A DNA stretch of 64,000 nucleotides from Gossypium raimondii (GCF_025698545.1 NC_068572.1:4526001-4590000); one strand, 5' to 3'; shown: positions 37,978 to 51,229, counted from the stretch's first letter. Program-made: numbers and translations. Notes: generated by a model from the letters alone, not told the origin.

Positions 37978-40523
37978 ATGGCGAGGATCAAACCACAAGC
38001 TCTGCTACAACAAAGCAAAAAGAAGAAAGGGCCAGCTCGAATCAGTGTTACAACAATTATACTCTATAGTTTGATTGTAGTTGTGACTGTGTTTTTTCTC
38101 TATGCTACGTACAGACATTGGTCTCAAAGGTGAGTTGCAATTTGTGTATTGGCTATAATTGGAAATAACAAGAATGAGATTTGGTGCTGCAATGTTTGTA
38201 AATTATATTATTTTCTTGAAAATAATGTTGATTTATTTGTTGTACTGCATGAACTGCTAATTCCAGAGAAGGAAATCTAGGAATGGAACTACTTGTGGAG
38301 AATAAATTAGGGTTAATGTTTCTTATTTGATGGAATTTGACCCAGTTTTCTTGTCTTTAGGTCAAGAACTCAAGTTGAGAACAGGCAATCAGTTTTTAAG
38401 GTACACTCTTCATAGAAATTTGTTTATTTATTCTATAATGGGTTTCTTGATAGTCTTTGCCCAATATCTATATATCATCCTTTTAGGACATTTCAAGGCT
38501 ACTTTTTGCTGTTATTGTTTGCAAATGTATCCATAGTTTACATGCTTTACATTACGAGGAAGTTCTCCTTTTGTTTTTATTGTTTCTTCGGATCTTCTAT
38601 ATTGACTGTGGCTGCCTGTGCCTGGTAGGGTGACACTGACAGCTCTTTCATGGATTCGAAGAAATCTGATCTCCCTGGATATGCTGTAGGTTTCCTTACT
38701 TGCCAAGCTCTCTTTGATTAGTACTTTATGCCCAAGTGAATAATGCCTACTCTTTGTTGTACTTTGCCTGGAATGTGCTGTGCTTAGTTTTCCTGGAAAC
38801 GATGTTGTAAAATGGAACATGAATGATTGACTTATAGTTTGATTTTCTTTTACTGTGCAAATAACTTGCAGATACTTGCTTCTCTGAGTACATGAATTTA
38901 TTAAAAAGACATTAAGAAACAATTTCTTTTTTTATGCTATTAGTTGTAATTGCAGCATCTATTAAGAAAACATAAATCTGTAACATGTCTCTTAGGAGAA
39001 AAAGAAGCCTTTCTTGTTTAGACCTTCCTTAGAGTATCAATTTTATCTTACAATCTTAACAGGTTGGCTGGGATGTTCACTGATTAATTGATCTTGGCTT
39101 TTAGGCTTGTACTTTTAAATCCTATTTGAGTTTTATCCACTGACTTGACTCTTTTTCCCCCCTTCTATGACTAGATTTTAGATACTGCAAAAGGCTCTAT
39201 AACTGTGGAGCTCTTCAAGGACAGTTCTCCTGAGGTTGTTGATCAATTCCTTGATTTATGGTAAGTAAGTGTAATGATGGATTTTCTTTATGTAGAACTA
39301 TCATAAAATTCAACAAGGTGAATATTTTGTTGGAAATAAGGATATAGATAGAGCTGATTAGATCCTGCTTGTGGAAGAGTCAAGAATACCTTGACTCATT
39401 TTCTATATATCACATTCCCCTTTATTCAGAATTACCTTCAGCTTTCTGCCATACATATCGAGAAAGCATGAAAAATTTATCAATATCATGTTAATTAGTA
39501 GCCATCATGCTGAACGTTTGGTTTAAGCTGCAAATCCATTTTAAGGATTTAATGTAGGAGTCTCCATCTAGTTCATGTTCTGTTCTAACTCAAGTTTAGC
39601 CTTTCATTTATTGTTTTATCTGGCATCTTTGGGCATAGAACGGTTTGACCATTTGTTTGTACTTTCAAGTTGGTGTGGGTGATAGATGTGCAAAATGCAT
39701 GGTTTGTTGAATAATTGTATAATCAAGCATCTAACTCTAGGAAGTGCTCGATTTTCGTTCTTTTCTTTTTATTTTTAAATATACACCTTCCCTTCCTCTA
39801 GCTGAACATGGTGTGCATCTGAATGTTGTTAACCTGTGTAAAGGAACAAAATGTGCATTCAAAAGTCATCCTCACTATCATGAATCGATTTATCTGCAGT
39901 CACAGAGGGCACTTCAATGGAATGCTTTTTCGCCATGTGATAAAGCACTATGTTATTCAAGCTGGGGATAGTGACAAGCTGGAAGCAGCCGAGGACTGGA
40001 CTTTGAAAGGAAAGCATTACAGCCAACTTGATACCAGGTTAGTACATTGGTGATTAAACTAATTTTGCCCCATTACTTTACAATCCTGTCAAAGGGTAGG
40101 CAATGCATGCTTTTTAGTAATGTTGTGATGTTCTTCCAGTTTGAAGCATGAAGCATTCATGCTTGGAACTTCTAAGAAGAAGCGTGATAATGGAGCATTT
40201 GAGCTTTTCATCACAACTGCACCAATTCCAGATCTAAATGAGAAGCTTATTGTGTTTGGGAAGGTCGTTAAGGGAGAGGATATTGTTCAGGTAGCAAACA
40301 AACTTCAATTCCTTTCCTTTCTTCTTCTTTGGTTACTAATTACATATTTCATACGATCTCTCTTTCATGTGTGTCATGTACCTAAGAAGTTGCACTTAGA
40401 TTATATCTTTTGTGTTTTGCAATTTTTTTTGCTCAGGAAATCGAAGAAGTGGATACAGATGAGCATTATAGGCCTAAATCTTCAATAGCGATCCGCAGTG
40501 TGACTCTGAAACAAAGCGTCTAA
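37978..40523 (+). CDS. Membrane-anchored cyclophilin-like protein (CYP21-3/CYP21-4 type)
   Basis: Seven coding exons: 37,978-38,129, 38,361-38,400, 38,629-38,685, 39,175-39,260, 39,900-40,037, 40,140-40,290 and 40,437-40,523. All junctions are GT-AG and in phase, total 236 residues. The N-terminus [18 protein letters not shown] is basic and is followed by one membrane span ([21 protein letters not shown]), a type II anchor. The rest is a cyclophilin domain ([60 protein letters not shown]). Arabidopsis CYP21-3/21-4 have this plan and are reported in the Golgi. Where CypA has the catalytic FHR, this protein reads FRH, so the active-site Arg is not conserved and isomerase activity is doubtful. 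The start was chosen at the conserved MARIKPQ; upstream in-frame codons have no support. Confidence 0.93.
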
Positions 40524-41849
40524 AATCAAACACAAGCAAAGAAGTTTTTCACCACTGTCATTCCAAACATAGTTTCAGCGCCATCAGTAAAAATGGGTCA
40601 GAAGAAATATAGTGCATTCCTTCTTGTACTTTATATCTTATTGTGGCTGGCATTACTCAAGGTCCATTGGCCAGGCTTCTTCGAAATTAGTGTGGTTACA
40701 CTTTTGGTTTTCCTTTTTCAGCTATCATACTATATTGTTTTCATTTCTTCTCTTGGAATTTGTTTGTCTGTTTTAATATGCTAATGGACATTGTATTTGT
40801 ACTCTAGTATAATCAGGTGGATAAGAGGCAACTTACAAGTCCAGTTTCTGGTCGCCATCCCTTTTTCTTGCCTCGTGTTTAGGACCCTGTGTCATGATGC
40901 TCATTTTGGTAGATCAATTTTTTGGTCTGATCTTATAATTATCCCAAATTAGCAGCCAATGATAGGCGTCAGAATCAACACAATGGTTGTTCTACAGAAT
41001 CTTGCAATACTCGGCAAGTACCAATGCCCAGCCATAGTTTCAGGATTGATCTCCGCTTCCATAGCAAGTCAATACGACGTTTCTTTACTAAGGCAACCAT
41101 GAAACTCGCCCGAACCCTTAGTAATGAAAACAAGTTCAGGTACCTCAATCGTGTGTTCCCTGAAGGTTGGATTATAAAATTGGGGAAATTCAAAGGAATA
41201 AGAATGATGAAATGTCCAAAGGCATAAACCATGTACAACGCCTTGATTCAGATTTCCCTACTTCAATATCATTCTGCTTTCCAACAATCAAACGCCATAC
41301 AGACACTGTGCACTAGGCAACGCACTGTATGCACCAGAAGCACAGGTAAAGAAAGAAAGAAAGAAAATAGAATACAATCCTAACTGGTATTTATGACCAA
41401 ACAATTTATTACAAACTAATTAATTTGTAGTCATCCTTAAAGAAATAGCATCTAAACCTAAATTTAAAGTTCAAATCTCAATAACTACAAATCCTTTTAA
41501 CTTATAGATTGTGACATTTCTTAGTAAAGAAAACCTTAAAACTGTCTACAATATCTTTCCCATAATTGCTTATGGGATAATATCTGTACCGATATCAGTT
41601 CTACCATGTTTATGATTGAAGATGAATGAAACTTTCCAAGTTAGACACAAGTATGCTCAAAATTTTAAGACTTTATGAATATGCAGTAAACATGAATGTC
41701 CGACACAGATACTTCAAGAAAAATGAAGAGTCACGGTAGCATAGATTTCAATTGATCAAGCATATGTGAGATCCATCAATCACAATTCTTTCTTCTTCTA
41801 CCTTTTCCTCTTATGATGATAACATTGCTATTTGCTTTATTCATAATAG
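40524..41849. other. Intergenic region between convergent genes
   Basis: Begins with the 3'-UTR of the cyclophilin-like gene. Frames at 41,024-41,227 (+) and 40,975-41,238 (-) are open on both strands but show no domain; I could not identify them. Sequence from about 41,850 rightwards belongs to the duplicated RH24 block. Confidence 0.4.
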
Positions 41850-44800
41850 TCAAGGAATGGCTATGCAATTTAGTGTCATTGAAAGACCTATTCTTCCGAA
41901 AGATTACACTGCAATTACTTGAAATTGTTATCAACTCTATCAACTAACTAAAGATACTCCTCAAACAAGAACAGATGGAGAAGGAAAGTTGGAGAAATAT
42001 AAATATGCAGAAAATCAAATTCTAGAACCAAAATAAGAAATACAGACAGGACCTATAACTGAATAAAAAGCAGAAAGAGGACTTACTAAGCATGATAATG
42101 ATACAGATAAGGTTAATTCAATATTTCAACAGACAAATTTCCCGTTTATGTAAACAGCATCATCAGTCAATGTGTGGAAACTAACGGTCCCACCCAGAGG
42201 GCCTTCGCCTTTCTCTTGGTCTATCTCTAGAACTGTCAAAAAAGAGAGGTTAAAAGTATGAGTGTAATCAGCATAGAAGTTTTCTAAAAAAAACAAGAAA
42301 AGCATTGCAGAATGGCGTCGTGAAATTTCAGTTGAAGAAAGAGAGGTTAAAAGAAACCTCTCGGAGCTCCTCTGGGTAGTGTTTTCTCCAGTATTTTGTG
42401 AAGTGTTCAATCCTGATGTAGGAGCAGTGCTGAATGAAGTGGCCATTTGAGACCTATTTATATCTCCACCGATGGTACCGCCAGATACAAATCCAGATAA
42501 AGTTGGTCTCCTGATACTTGAACTGTTATTGAAGCCTTGACTTGGAGGGTTTGTTGAAGCAGCAACAAAGTTACTCTTCATTTGTGCCATCATGCCAGTT
42601 TTGAGAGAATTTACGGCAGCATTTCGACTTTGAACAGCCTGAGATGAAGCATTACTGGATTCTGGATTATATCCAATACCCATACCAAAATCAACTCCAC
42701 GCACACCTCGACCACTCCCACCGCCGCCCCTTCCTCTGCCTTTCTTCCCACCTGCATGTTATAGCACACATCACTTCAGAGTTCAATGCACTTGCATTTT
42801 TGTTCTTCACAAAAGATAAACAATTGCATGCATAATAACTACAATGGTATGTCAAAGAGAACCATACCTCCTTTTCTTGCATTACGCTTGGACCTAAATC
42901 TCCCATCCTGTTAATAGACAAGGCAAGTATCGGGACAAAATTATCATACACATACATCAAATCCGAAATCTACAGATATCAAGAATGAAGAACTAGGTAA
43001 CTTTAAAGGATAGTGCCACCAGTCATAGCATTGTTTCAGGAAACTGGAAAGAAATACAGAAGACCACCAAAGTCGAAGCGAGAAAAGGATGGTATCCATC
43101 ACTTTCTAAGAACTTCAGTGAATGCCATTGACTACAAAATAAATATTAGTTGAAGCAACAAGCAACTGAGTTACCTTCATAGCAAGATCCATCAGTTCCA
43201 TGGAAACATTCTGCCCAGCAGCAATTAAACTATTTACCAATTCACCAGCAAACCGAGCCTCCTTTTGAGTTATCAGAGTATACGCAATGCCATCTTTGTC
43301 ACCAGCACGACCTGTTCTACCAATACGGTGCACATGCATGTCCATGTCCTTTGCAATATCATAGTTCACAACTGACTTAATTGACTTGATGTCAAGACCA
43401 CGAGCAGCAACATCAGTTGCGATGAGAACATGGTAGATGCCAGATTTAAACATTTGTAGAATTTCCATTCGAGAAGCCTGATCTTTGTCACCATGAAGGG
43501 CAGCAACCTTAAAACCCTTACCAGAGAGCTGAGATTCAATCTCATCAACAGTAGCTTTCTTGGAGGCAAACACCAAAACATCACCCTCATCAATCATTCC
43601 AGGTAGCTTCTCGAGAAGCCAGGGAAACTTCTCAGAGTCAGAAGGAATTACATGAACATGCTGAGTAATATCCTCATTAGCTGTTCCCACCTCTCCAACT
43701 GTGACTCTGATTGGGTCACTGAGAACTTCCCTTGCTAACTTTTCAACTTTGCGGGGCATTGTTGCTGAAAATAGTAATGTCTGACGGTCAGGTCTTATTT
43801 GGCCAACAATGGACCTTATCTGAGGCTCAAACCCAAGGTCAAACATTCGATCAGCCTCATCAAGTACCAAATAAGTCGCTCTCATCATTGTCAGTGCCTT
43901 CATTTTTAGCATGTCTATCAATCGACCAGGTGTAGCAACGACTATCTCACATCCTGCCTTAAGTTCCTTGAATTGATCAAGTTTGGACATTCCACCATAC
44001 ACAGCAGAGGCACGTATCCCATAGGCTTTTGCAAATTTCTTTGCTTCCAAGAAGATTTGGTGTGCTAGTTCTCGGGTAGGTGCACATATCACTCCAATTG
44101 GACCTTCCTCCTTCTGAAGTTCAGGCTGATCCATAATGTGGACAATCATAGGAAGCACAAAAGAAGCAGTTTTACCGGAACCAGTTTTTGCTATACCAAT
44201 AACATCCCTCCCAGAAAGGACAATAGGTAAGGCTTGGCACTGAATAGTTGTTGGCTTTTCATACCCTTGTTTTGCAATAGCACGCATTAACTCTGGTGCA
44301 AAACCACAGTCTTCAAATCTCTTAACAGGTCTTGGGACATCAAAACCAGAAACACGAATAGCCAAACTCTTTCTGTATTCAGCAACTTCCTGCTCACTCA
44401 TTCCTAGAAAAGGGATTTTTTTGAAGAAAGAAGAGTTTAGACTCAGAGCAAGCTCAATGAAGAATATCCTTATATCATGAAAAAAGTGCCACATTATAAA
44501 TTTATAAGCAATAATGACTAACAGAGTCATGAAGTATATGATTTTCAATAAAATGCCAATAATCTCCTAGGATCCGTGGCTAACCTAAAATAAATACCAT
44601 AAATCACTTATGCCTCTAAGTTCTAAATCATATTTAGATTTCACACTCTATTCTAACTTTATAAACTTGCTAGTATCCTTTAGAAGATAATCATGTAATT
44701 AAGCTGCATTCAGATAAGTATAAAAGGTTGCATACATCGCAATTAACCAAGCCATAGTCAAACTGCAAGTAATTGTAATTATCCAACTAATATCATTCAT

Positions 44801-45569
44801 AACCGAATAATACCATCCAATATATATGGTTTGTTTTTTCTTCTAGTTCTGAAGATCTTAAACTCATAATTATCAGATAATTTGCGATATCAGTTACCTG
44901 AAATTGAGGCCTTCTCCTCATAAAAATCTTTATTAAACGGTTCATACTCAATGGAACTGTGATCAAGGGCTGGAATCGGCTCGATCTTCTTCTTGTCGAC
45001 AACCACGGGATTATCATCAGAATCATACTCCAACAAACCCGCATCTACAGCCTTGGCAGCGGCATAAACCTCCTCGTCCGAATCATACCCAGCACGCAAA
45101 GCATCCGCCGCTAATGTCAGCCCAACATCCTTCTTCGACCTCAAAAAACTCTCCACTGGATCATCCTCATCTTCATCGTCTCTATACCTCTCAGCCTTCT
45201 CCTTGGGCTTCGGAGTCGGCTTCGCTTTCAAATCCTCCTCAATACCTTGCATGAAGGCGTCGAGAGGGTCGATTTCGTCATCTTCCCCTCCGTTGCCATT
45301 GCTGGTGGTGGGGTCATTGGTGTCGGCGTCGTTGGAGGTATCGTTGTTATCGGCATAATCGATGTCGTCAAGGTCGTTATCTTCGTAGTTGTCGTGGGAA
45401 TGACGAGAGGATGGAGGGACATAAAGGCGTTGAGGAGCTTGGGATCGCTCGAAGTTGTAGGTTGATTGACGGTTTATCCCAAACCCTTCGAATCCGAATT
45501 TGCGTTTCGACATGTCTGATCCTTCTTTCTCTTACCAAAACCCAAATTTCATAGGGGTTTTGCGAATTT
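41850..45569 (-). repeat. Left arm of a gene-sized inverted duplication
   Basis: About 3.7 kb that matches 52,899-56,680 in inverted orientation, introns and 3' flank included. Similarity ends about 56 bp upstream of the start codon and about 330 bp beyond the stop codon, so the duplicated block is essentially the transcription unit. Confidence 0.85.
42181..45513 (-). CDS. RH24: DEAD-box ATP-dependent RNA helicase RH24, left copy
   Basis: Exons on the minus strand: 45,513-44,898, 44,403-43,175, 42,907-42,868, 42,751-42,358 and 42,232-42,181. All are GT-AG, giving 776 residues (Arabidopsis RH24 about 760). The N-terminus MSKRKFGFEGFGINRQ is typical of RH24, followed by an acidic Asp/Asn-rich region. 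The core in exon 2 shows the Q motif, AKTGSGKT (I), PTRELA (Ia), TPGR (Ib), DEAD (II), SAT (III), VLVFASKK (IV), TDVAARGLDI (V) and HRIGRTGRAG (VI). A Gly/Arg-rich RGRGGGGSGRG segment and a short tail ending RPRERRRPSGWDR follow. By homology to human DDX42-type helicases it remodels RNA in the nucleus; precise targets are unknown. Intact. It differs from the right copy at about 20 residues (e.g. KRFEDCG against KTFEDCG) and has one extra Thr. Head to head with its twin. Confidence 0.95.
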
Positions 45570-45710
45570 TCTTTTCCTAATTTAGAAATCAAAACAATAA
45601 ACACTGCTACTTTAAATTTGTAATATCAAGCTTATGTTTGGATTGGAGTAGGAAAGGGGAAGGGAAAGCAAAGCAAGGAAAGCTTTTTATTTTACAGTAA
45701 ATTTCACTCA
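45570..45710 (-). promoter_or_regulatory. Proximal promoter region of RH24, left copy
   Basis: No similarity to the matching region of the right copy beyond about 56 bp upstream of the ATG. No TATA box is visible. A MITE begins at about 45,711, so the promoter is hemmed in by a transposon roughly 200 bp from the start codon. Confidence 0.4.
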
Positions 45711-46213
45711 AGGTCACTTAAATTATTAGTAAATTTACATTTTAGTCACTCAACTTCAAAAGGTTACAAAATGGTTACTAAATTATTCAAAATACTTCAT
45801 TTAAGTCGTTGAGCTGTTAAACTCGTTGTTTTATGGTCTTTTCTGTTTACACTTTCTGTAACAATCGAAAGCTCTCATTCTCATTCTCTTCTATTGTTCA
45901 ATTTTTTTCATGAAACTACTTTGAATATCATAGATTTATGTACCAAAATCCAAACAACTTTCATCCTTGATCTCTAACACTGACCATCAAATCGAATTGG
46001 ATCTAAGATATGTTCTTCTACTCGTTGATGGATACTAATCCACTGTACTGATCATTAAATCGTCGATTGAAACTCACTAGCCAAACTTAAATAATAATAA
46101 TAACTCAATAGCCTAATGACTTAAATAAAATCTTTCAAATAGTTTAATGACCATTTTATAACTTTTAAAAGTTGAGTGACCTAAATGTAAATTTATTAAT
46201 AGTTTAGTGACCT
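45711..46213. mobile_element. MITE with ~95-bp terminal inverted repeats
   Basis: Begins AGGTCACTTAAATTATTAGT and ends with ACTATTAATAAATTTAC-type sequence inverted (ending AATAGTTTAGTGACCT). The two arms match over about 95 bp with moderate divergence (e.g. TTTACATTTTAGTCACTCAA against TTTACATTTAGGTCACTCAA). About 500 bp, no coding. Long arms suggest the Mutator superfamily, but I found no target duplication. Confidence 0.75.
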
Positions 46214-46798
46214 TTTATTTATTTAGATATATTTCTCTTATCTAAGGTAAACAAGGGAAATTGGGTTTTATAATATATATCTCAAAATATCCTCCATGTC
46301 CATTTTATGGTATATGAATATTAATCTTTTGAGGATCGTTGTCTTCCTCTTTCAACAATATCATAACACTTTGTTTAAAATTGAATATAGTAAAGCAACA
46401 AAATTTATCATTTCTAAAATTTGTTCAAAATTACGTAATTATTGAAAATTGAGTGTTTGAAACATGGTTTTAAATAAATTTTAAGGGTTGTTGGTGTAAA
46501 TTATCCTTTTTTATTTGGATAAACTTTTAGTCCAGGTAAGGAAAATTGTATGAAATTACTATCTCCTACTTGAAAACTTTTTTTCTATTTACATTACTTC
46601 AATTTGGGCGAAAAGCCAAGAAAAAAAACAAAACTTTAGGATATAAAGGTTTTTCTTTTTCTTTTTGTCTTTTCTTTCAATTATAAATAGTTGTAATTGT
46701 AAATTTTCATTATAATTAATGCTTTCCTTTCTTTTCTTTTTGAGTTATTCAAACAAAATGATTAAAGTTATTCCATTTTCTTTTCTTTATTAATTTTA

Positions 46799-49700
46799 GG
46801 GCAAACTGTATAGGTAGTCATCTAATTATTGGTAAATTGTTTTTGGTCATCCAACTATGAAAATTTACAAAACAATCACTTAATTATTAGACTTTTTTCT
46901 CTTTTAGTCACTAGTGGTTAAATTCTTAACAAAATATAACTATAACTTGGCAACTTTTAAAATTGGCATAATAGAAACTTAAACCCCAATATTTGTACAT
47001 TGTGTCAATTTAGTCTTTATTCTAAAAATTAACCTTCAAACATTTACACATTGTATTATTTGATCTCTTTCTTTTTATATAGTTTTACTTTTATTTGTAA
47101 CATTGAGAGTTAGTTTTATTTGTACAAAAAGAATGGGAAAAGATAAAGATTATTGTCCCACCGGAAAATGTTAAAGGTTGAGGTGCCTCCACAATTGTGG
47201 GTATTAAATTAGAAAACCATCTGTTTAAGTGGGTTCTAGTGTAAATTAATAAATCTGATAGACTGCTTGGCAAATAGTTAGATTTCAATTGCTTGTTTTG
47301 TTACATTTGAACCGAGTTTTCTTTTAGTGGGAAACATTATGATTAAGGGTATTAATAATACTAGTCGACTTTGGATTAAGTGAAACAGTAGTGGAAAAAT
47401 TATATATAGGAGGATTATCTCATTCCAATATTCATTTTTCTTTTTTTTTCTTTCTTTCTTTCATCTTCTTCTTTAGATTGTTCTGTAAGAGAGAAAAGTT
47501 AAGAAGTAATCTGCATGGAGGGCGAAAATAAAGTATCAACTTAAGTGATTGAGAGTTTAGTAAATTGTTATCCAAGAAGGAGTAGACTCAGGTGATAAGG
47601 AAAAACTAAGCAGGTGTAACTAGTATCAGCTTTCAAGTATTTTGCTAGTGAGTTTCTAAACTCAAACTCTTTGTGGTTGTTATATATATATATATATATA
47701 TATATCAGCATTGTGTTGTTATATTGTGTTTGGCTTCATGTTCTGCTAATGATTAGTTGAATTATGGTGAGATTGTTTGTTGTACAATTGAAGTAAGCAA
47801 AATGATGATTATCAGATGCATGTTTGATTGTACGTATCAGTTCGTTATTTTGTTAGGCTTTCACTAGTTAATAATTACTGAAGTAGTTATCATTGAAATG
47901 ATTCGCTAAATAATATGTTTGGTATGATATTTGTGTTATTAATAGAATGATCAGTTGAATGCTTGTTATATGTTTGTCATAAATATGAATGATATGCGAA
48001 GTATGGAGGGATGTTTTGGCAGATAAAAGATGAAATGTCACATTATGCACTTTGTGCCACGTGTTATTTGACTTTGCAGAGGTTTAGGCAAATTGTACAA
48101 AGAATGTATATGCATGGTTTTCAACTTTACGAAGGTTCAATTGGACTGTATGGAGATATATGTGCACAAGCATATGAAAACCCTACAAAGGTTCTATGTA
48201 AGTAAGAGACTCTGCGAAGCCTAAGGCTTTAAGCCTCATATGTATAAGCAAGTCAAAGGCCATGGCATATGTAAGTTATGAAAGTCCAACGAACTTGATC
48301 TTTAAGCTTTACATCAAAGTTATACATGAGATTTCTCCATACGAAGTTTGGGACAAAGCCTACATGTATGAATCCGCTTTGTTCATAAAGTTTCTTCTGT
48401 GAACCCGTAAGCATGAATCCTCCACATTTATGAAGTTTTTTCTATGAATCTGTATGTATGTAAGTATTCACTTATAGATCCACATGCATGAGTTCGCCAT
48501 ATGTGAGTTTGCATTCATTAATCTTTTATATGAATTTATATGTATGACAGTCCGCTGGATTTATCTTTATGGTTCAAGCTATGATAGTCTGCTGATCTCA
48601 TTCTCATGTTTCAAGTTTAAGATATCAAATAGACTATCATTTATAAGAGTCAGTATAGACTATTATCCAAGCAAGAAACCGCATGGGCTTAATATTATGT
48701 TCAAGCTACGAAAGTTTGTATGAACTAGTTATATTAAGTCAAAATCGCAGGATCTTCTTCACTTTGGAGTCCTTCAAGGACTATCGAGAGTCTGTAGTGA
48801 CTATCCGCCAACAAGTGTCTGGCAACAACTATTATTTAAAATGAAGTTCACAAGTAAGAAACCATCTGTATGAACCTACGATTATGATTTAGTTTATAAA
48901 GGTGAGTAAGTAAGGTTTGCAGGTATATGTTCGCTAAGCTCAAGTCCACATATATAAAACTTTAAGTGTAAATCTGCATGTAAGAGAAATTCTCCAAGTG
49001 TGAATCTCTATGCATGAGCTTTCTCAAATTAATTCGCCGTAAGTGAATCTGCAATGACAACGAACGCTAAGGTAATTTGCGTATGTTCTATTGGCAAAAA
49101 AGGTAACATTCCATCTTGCAGGAAATCAGTACAAATGGGTAAATAAAAATCAATCCGTATTGTAGCCTATAGCACGACCGATAGAAATGGTGAATTGTGT
49201 CGATGCAGAAGGTGTATAAATTCTCATGATGAGTTAGCACAATGAAGGACAAGAGTACGTCAGGAAGATTGTGTGAACCTTACTTGTGCAAGCATTGTCA
49301 AATAGGAGACCAAACCCCTGACGTTCTTACTTATAATTCATAAATGGTATATTATATTGGAAACTCATTGGGTCCATTTGAACTTACTTAGTTTTGTTAT
49401 GTTTTCCAGTTATGATGTTTTATATAAGGAGCTGAAGAGGGATCAAGCCAAAATTCGTTCAAGCTCAAACGAACCTATGTTCTTAATGTGTAACATGCAT
49501 ATAGTGAGGCGACCTAGAGGTTGAACCTCAAGGTCTGAATCTTTGTAACAATGTTTGAACTTGATATATTATATATTCCTTGGCGAGTAATTATTTAAAT
49601 GCAGCAAAACCATTATTGTTAATATTTTCATAAGTTCATGTTAGTAGCTTAAGCTAAGAATTTGTAACGGTAGCATTTTAATTTGGCAGACCAACCAAAT

Positions 49701-50277
49701 TAAACATGTTAAGTTTTTACTGATGATAGGTGAACTAAGTCATGTATGATTAAGGAAGCATATTTGGTTGATTTAGTTGTGTTAGTTTTTAAAAGTTTGT
49801 TAAAATTTGTTCATAGTTTATTTCAGTGTTGATGTGACACTTTGTATCTAGACCTGTCAATCAGGTCGGGTATAGAGTGTTACAATTGTTATCTTGGATT
49901 TTTTCGTGTTTCTACTTTGATATATTTCTAATCAAATTTAGATGATAGGATATTTTTAGCATTTTAGGTGAAAGGGTTACAAAGAAAGACAAAATTTTAA
50001 AAAAAAAGGACCAAATTATACAATGTATAAACATTGAGGTTAATTTTTTTAGAATCGGTACTAAAAATGTATAAACATTGAGGTTAATTTTTTTAGAATC
50101 GGTACTAAATTGACATCGTGCATAAATGTTGAGGGTTAAAGTTACTATTATGTCAATTTTAGAAGTTGTCGCATCATCTTCCTATCAGCCATTGACCAAA
50201 AAGAAAAAAAAATTAAATAATTAGGTGATCCAAAAGAAACTTACCAATACTCAGGTGACTACAAGTGTAGTTTACCA
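46799..50277. mobile_element. Mutator-type element (long TIRs, 9-bp TSD) split by a solo LTR
   Basis: Begins GGGCAAACTGTATAGGTAGT and ends with the inverted counterpart CAAGTGTAGTTTACCA. Arms of about 300 bp match imperfectly in inverted orientation. It is flanked by a perfect 9-bp duplication TTAATTTTA (46,790-46,798 and 50,278-50,286), diagnostic for Mutator-like elements. If the LTR at 47,198-49,884 is set aside, about 0.79 kb remains, split almost symmetrically, so this was a non-autonomous MITE-sized element. No transposase. Confidence 0.82.
47198..49884 (-). mobile_element. Solo LTR (gypsy-like TGTAACAC family) inside the Mutator-type element
   Basis: On the minus strand it begins TGTAACACTCTATACCCGAC, the same signature as the LTRs at 4,121, 4,778 and 24,337. 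It ends TTTAATACCCA next to 47,198. ATTG lies outside both ends (47,194-47,197 and 49,885-49,888). The right-hand flank reads straight back into the Mutator-type arm. The body contains many variants of CATATGTGAGTTCGC-like strings and a TA tract near 47,680. No retroelement genes. Confidence 0.6.
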
Positions 50278-50384
50278 TTAATTTTAACTATCCAAACAAA
50301 GTAATGTATAATGATTTATTTTCCTTAACTTTCCTTTATTTTACTTTCTTTTCCTTTATTCTTCCCTTTACTACTTTTAATAAT

Positions 50385-50725
50385 ATCAGCCCTTGTATTA
50401 TGTATATATTGCATATTTAGTTTTGTACTCTAATCGATCATTTTAGTCCATGTACTTTTCAAAATTTAAAATTCTAGTCTTGATCCAAACGTAGCCAATC
50501 TTATGTAGCAAACATATTATCACATGTGTAATGCCATGTTAGTTCACTATTTCTACATAATACTCAGAAAAAAATCACTCCATTTTAGTTTATGGATTTA
50601 ACGACAACTGGATTGAAATTTCAAATTTTGAAAAAGTATAAGATTAAAAATGATCAAATTGGAAAATAAGGAACAAATCCACAACTTACACATAGTACAA
50701 GACTAATAGCAAAATTTGACCAAAT
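50385..50725. mobile_element. MITE-like inverted repeat
   Basis: The left half (CTTGTATTATGTATATATTG ... ATCATTTTAGTCCATGTACTTTTCAAAATTTAAAATT) is the inverted form of the right half (AAATTTTGAAAAAGTATAAG ... AATGATCAAATTGG ... CATAGTACAAG). A related half-element lies at about 52,690-52,830. No target duplication was identified. Confidence 0.6.
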
Positions 50726-50839
50726 GGCTTTAACTTCTATTGTTTGGGTTTGACTCTAATTTCAAAATTCAAAAAATATAAATACTAAAATTAACCAAAT
50801 TAGAGTACATGAATTAAATCCATACTATTGAACGCATAA

Positions 50840-50950
50840 CCCCTCTCCAATCCGTAAATAAAAGAATATAATGCACTTCAATGCACTCAAACCCACGTTC
50901 TCCTACATTGGTAACAATGCTCATGCCAACATAATCTATAAAAATTTAAA
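50840..50950 (+). repeat. Dispersed repeat, copy 2 of 3
   Basis: Contains TAATGCACTTCAATGCACTC and CCCACGTTCTCCTACAT, matching the copy at 1,565-1,680 in order and orientation. Non-coding. Confidence 0.55.
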
Positions 50951-51229
50951 TGTTAGTATTTAATAGAAAATGGTTTTAAAAAATCTCAATATTCCTTATT
51001 GCAAAGAAAAAAACACAATGGCCCATTGGAAAATTAACATTAAAATGAAAAATGAAAAATGAAAAACAACCCTTCAAAGAAATTGTAAATAAGATGAAGG
51101 GTTAGCAATCACTAATAATGAAGGAACCATTAGAGGCTTTTAAAATGAGAGGATATAAATACATAATATCCTCTACTAAGGGCTACAAATCAAACTTATA
51201 ACTTCAAGGCCTAATCTCCTTTCTTTACT

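Noticed and set aside
41024-41227. 67-codon frame MPSHSFRIDLRFHSK... with an overlapping minus-strand frame
   Set aside because: No recognised domain, no promoter or intron signals; cannot be supported as a gene.
42126-42704. A 192-codon frame suggesting a separate gene downstream of the left RH24
   Set aside because: It is RH24 exon 4 read through intron 4; splicing at 42,358/42,232 restores the RH24 C-terminus.
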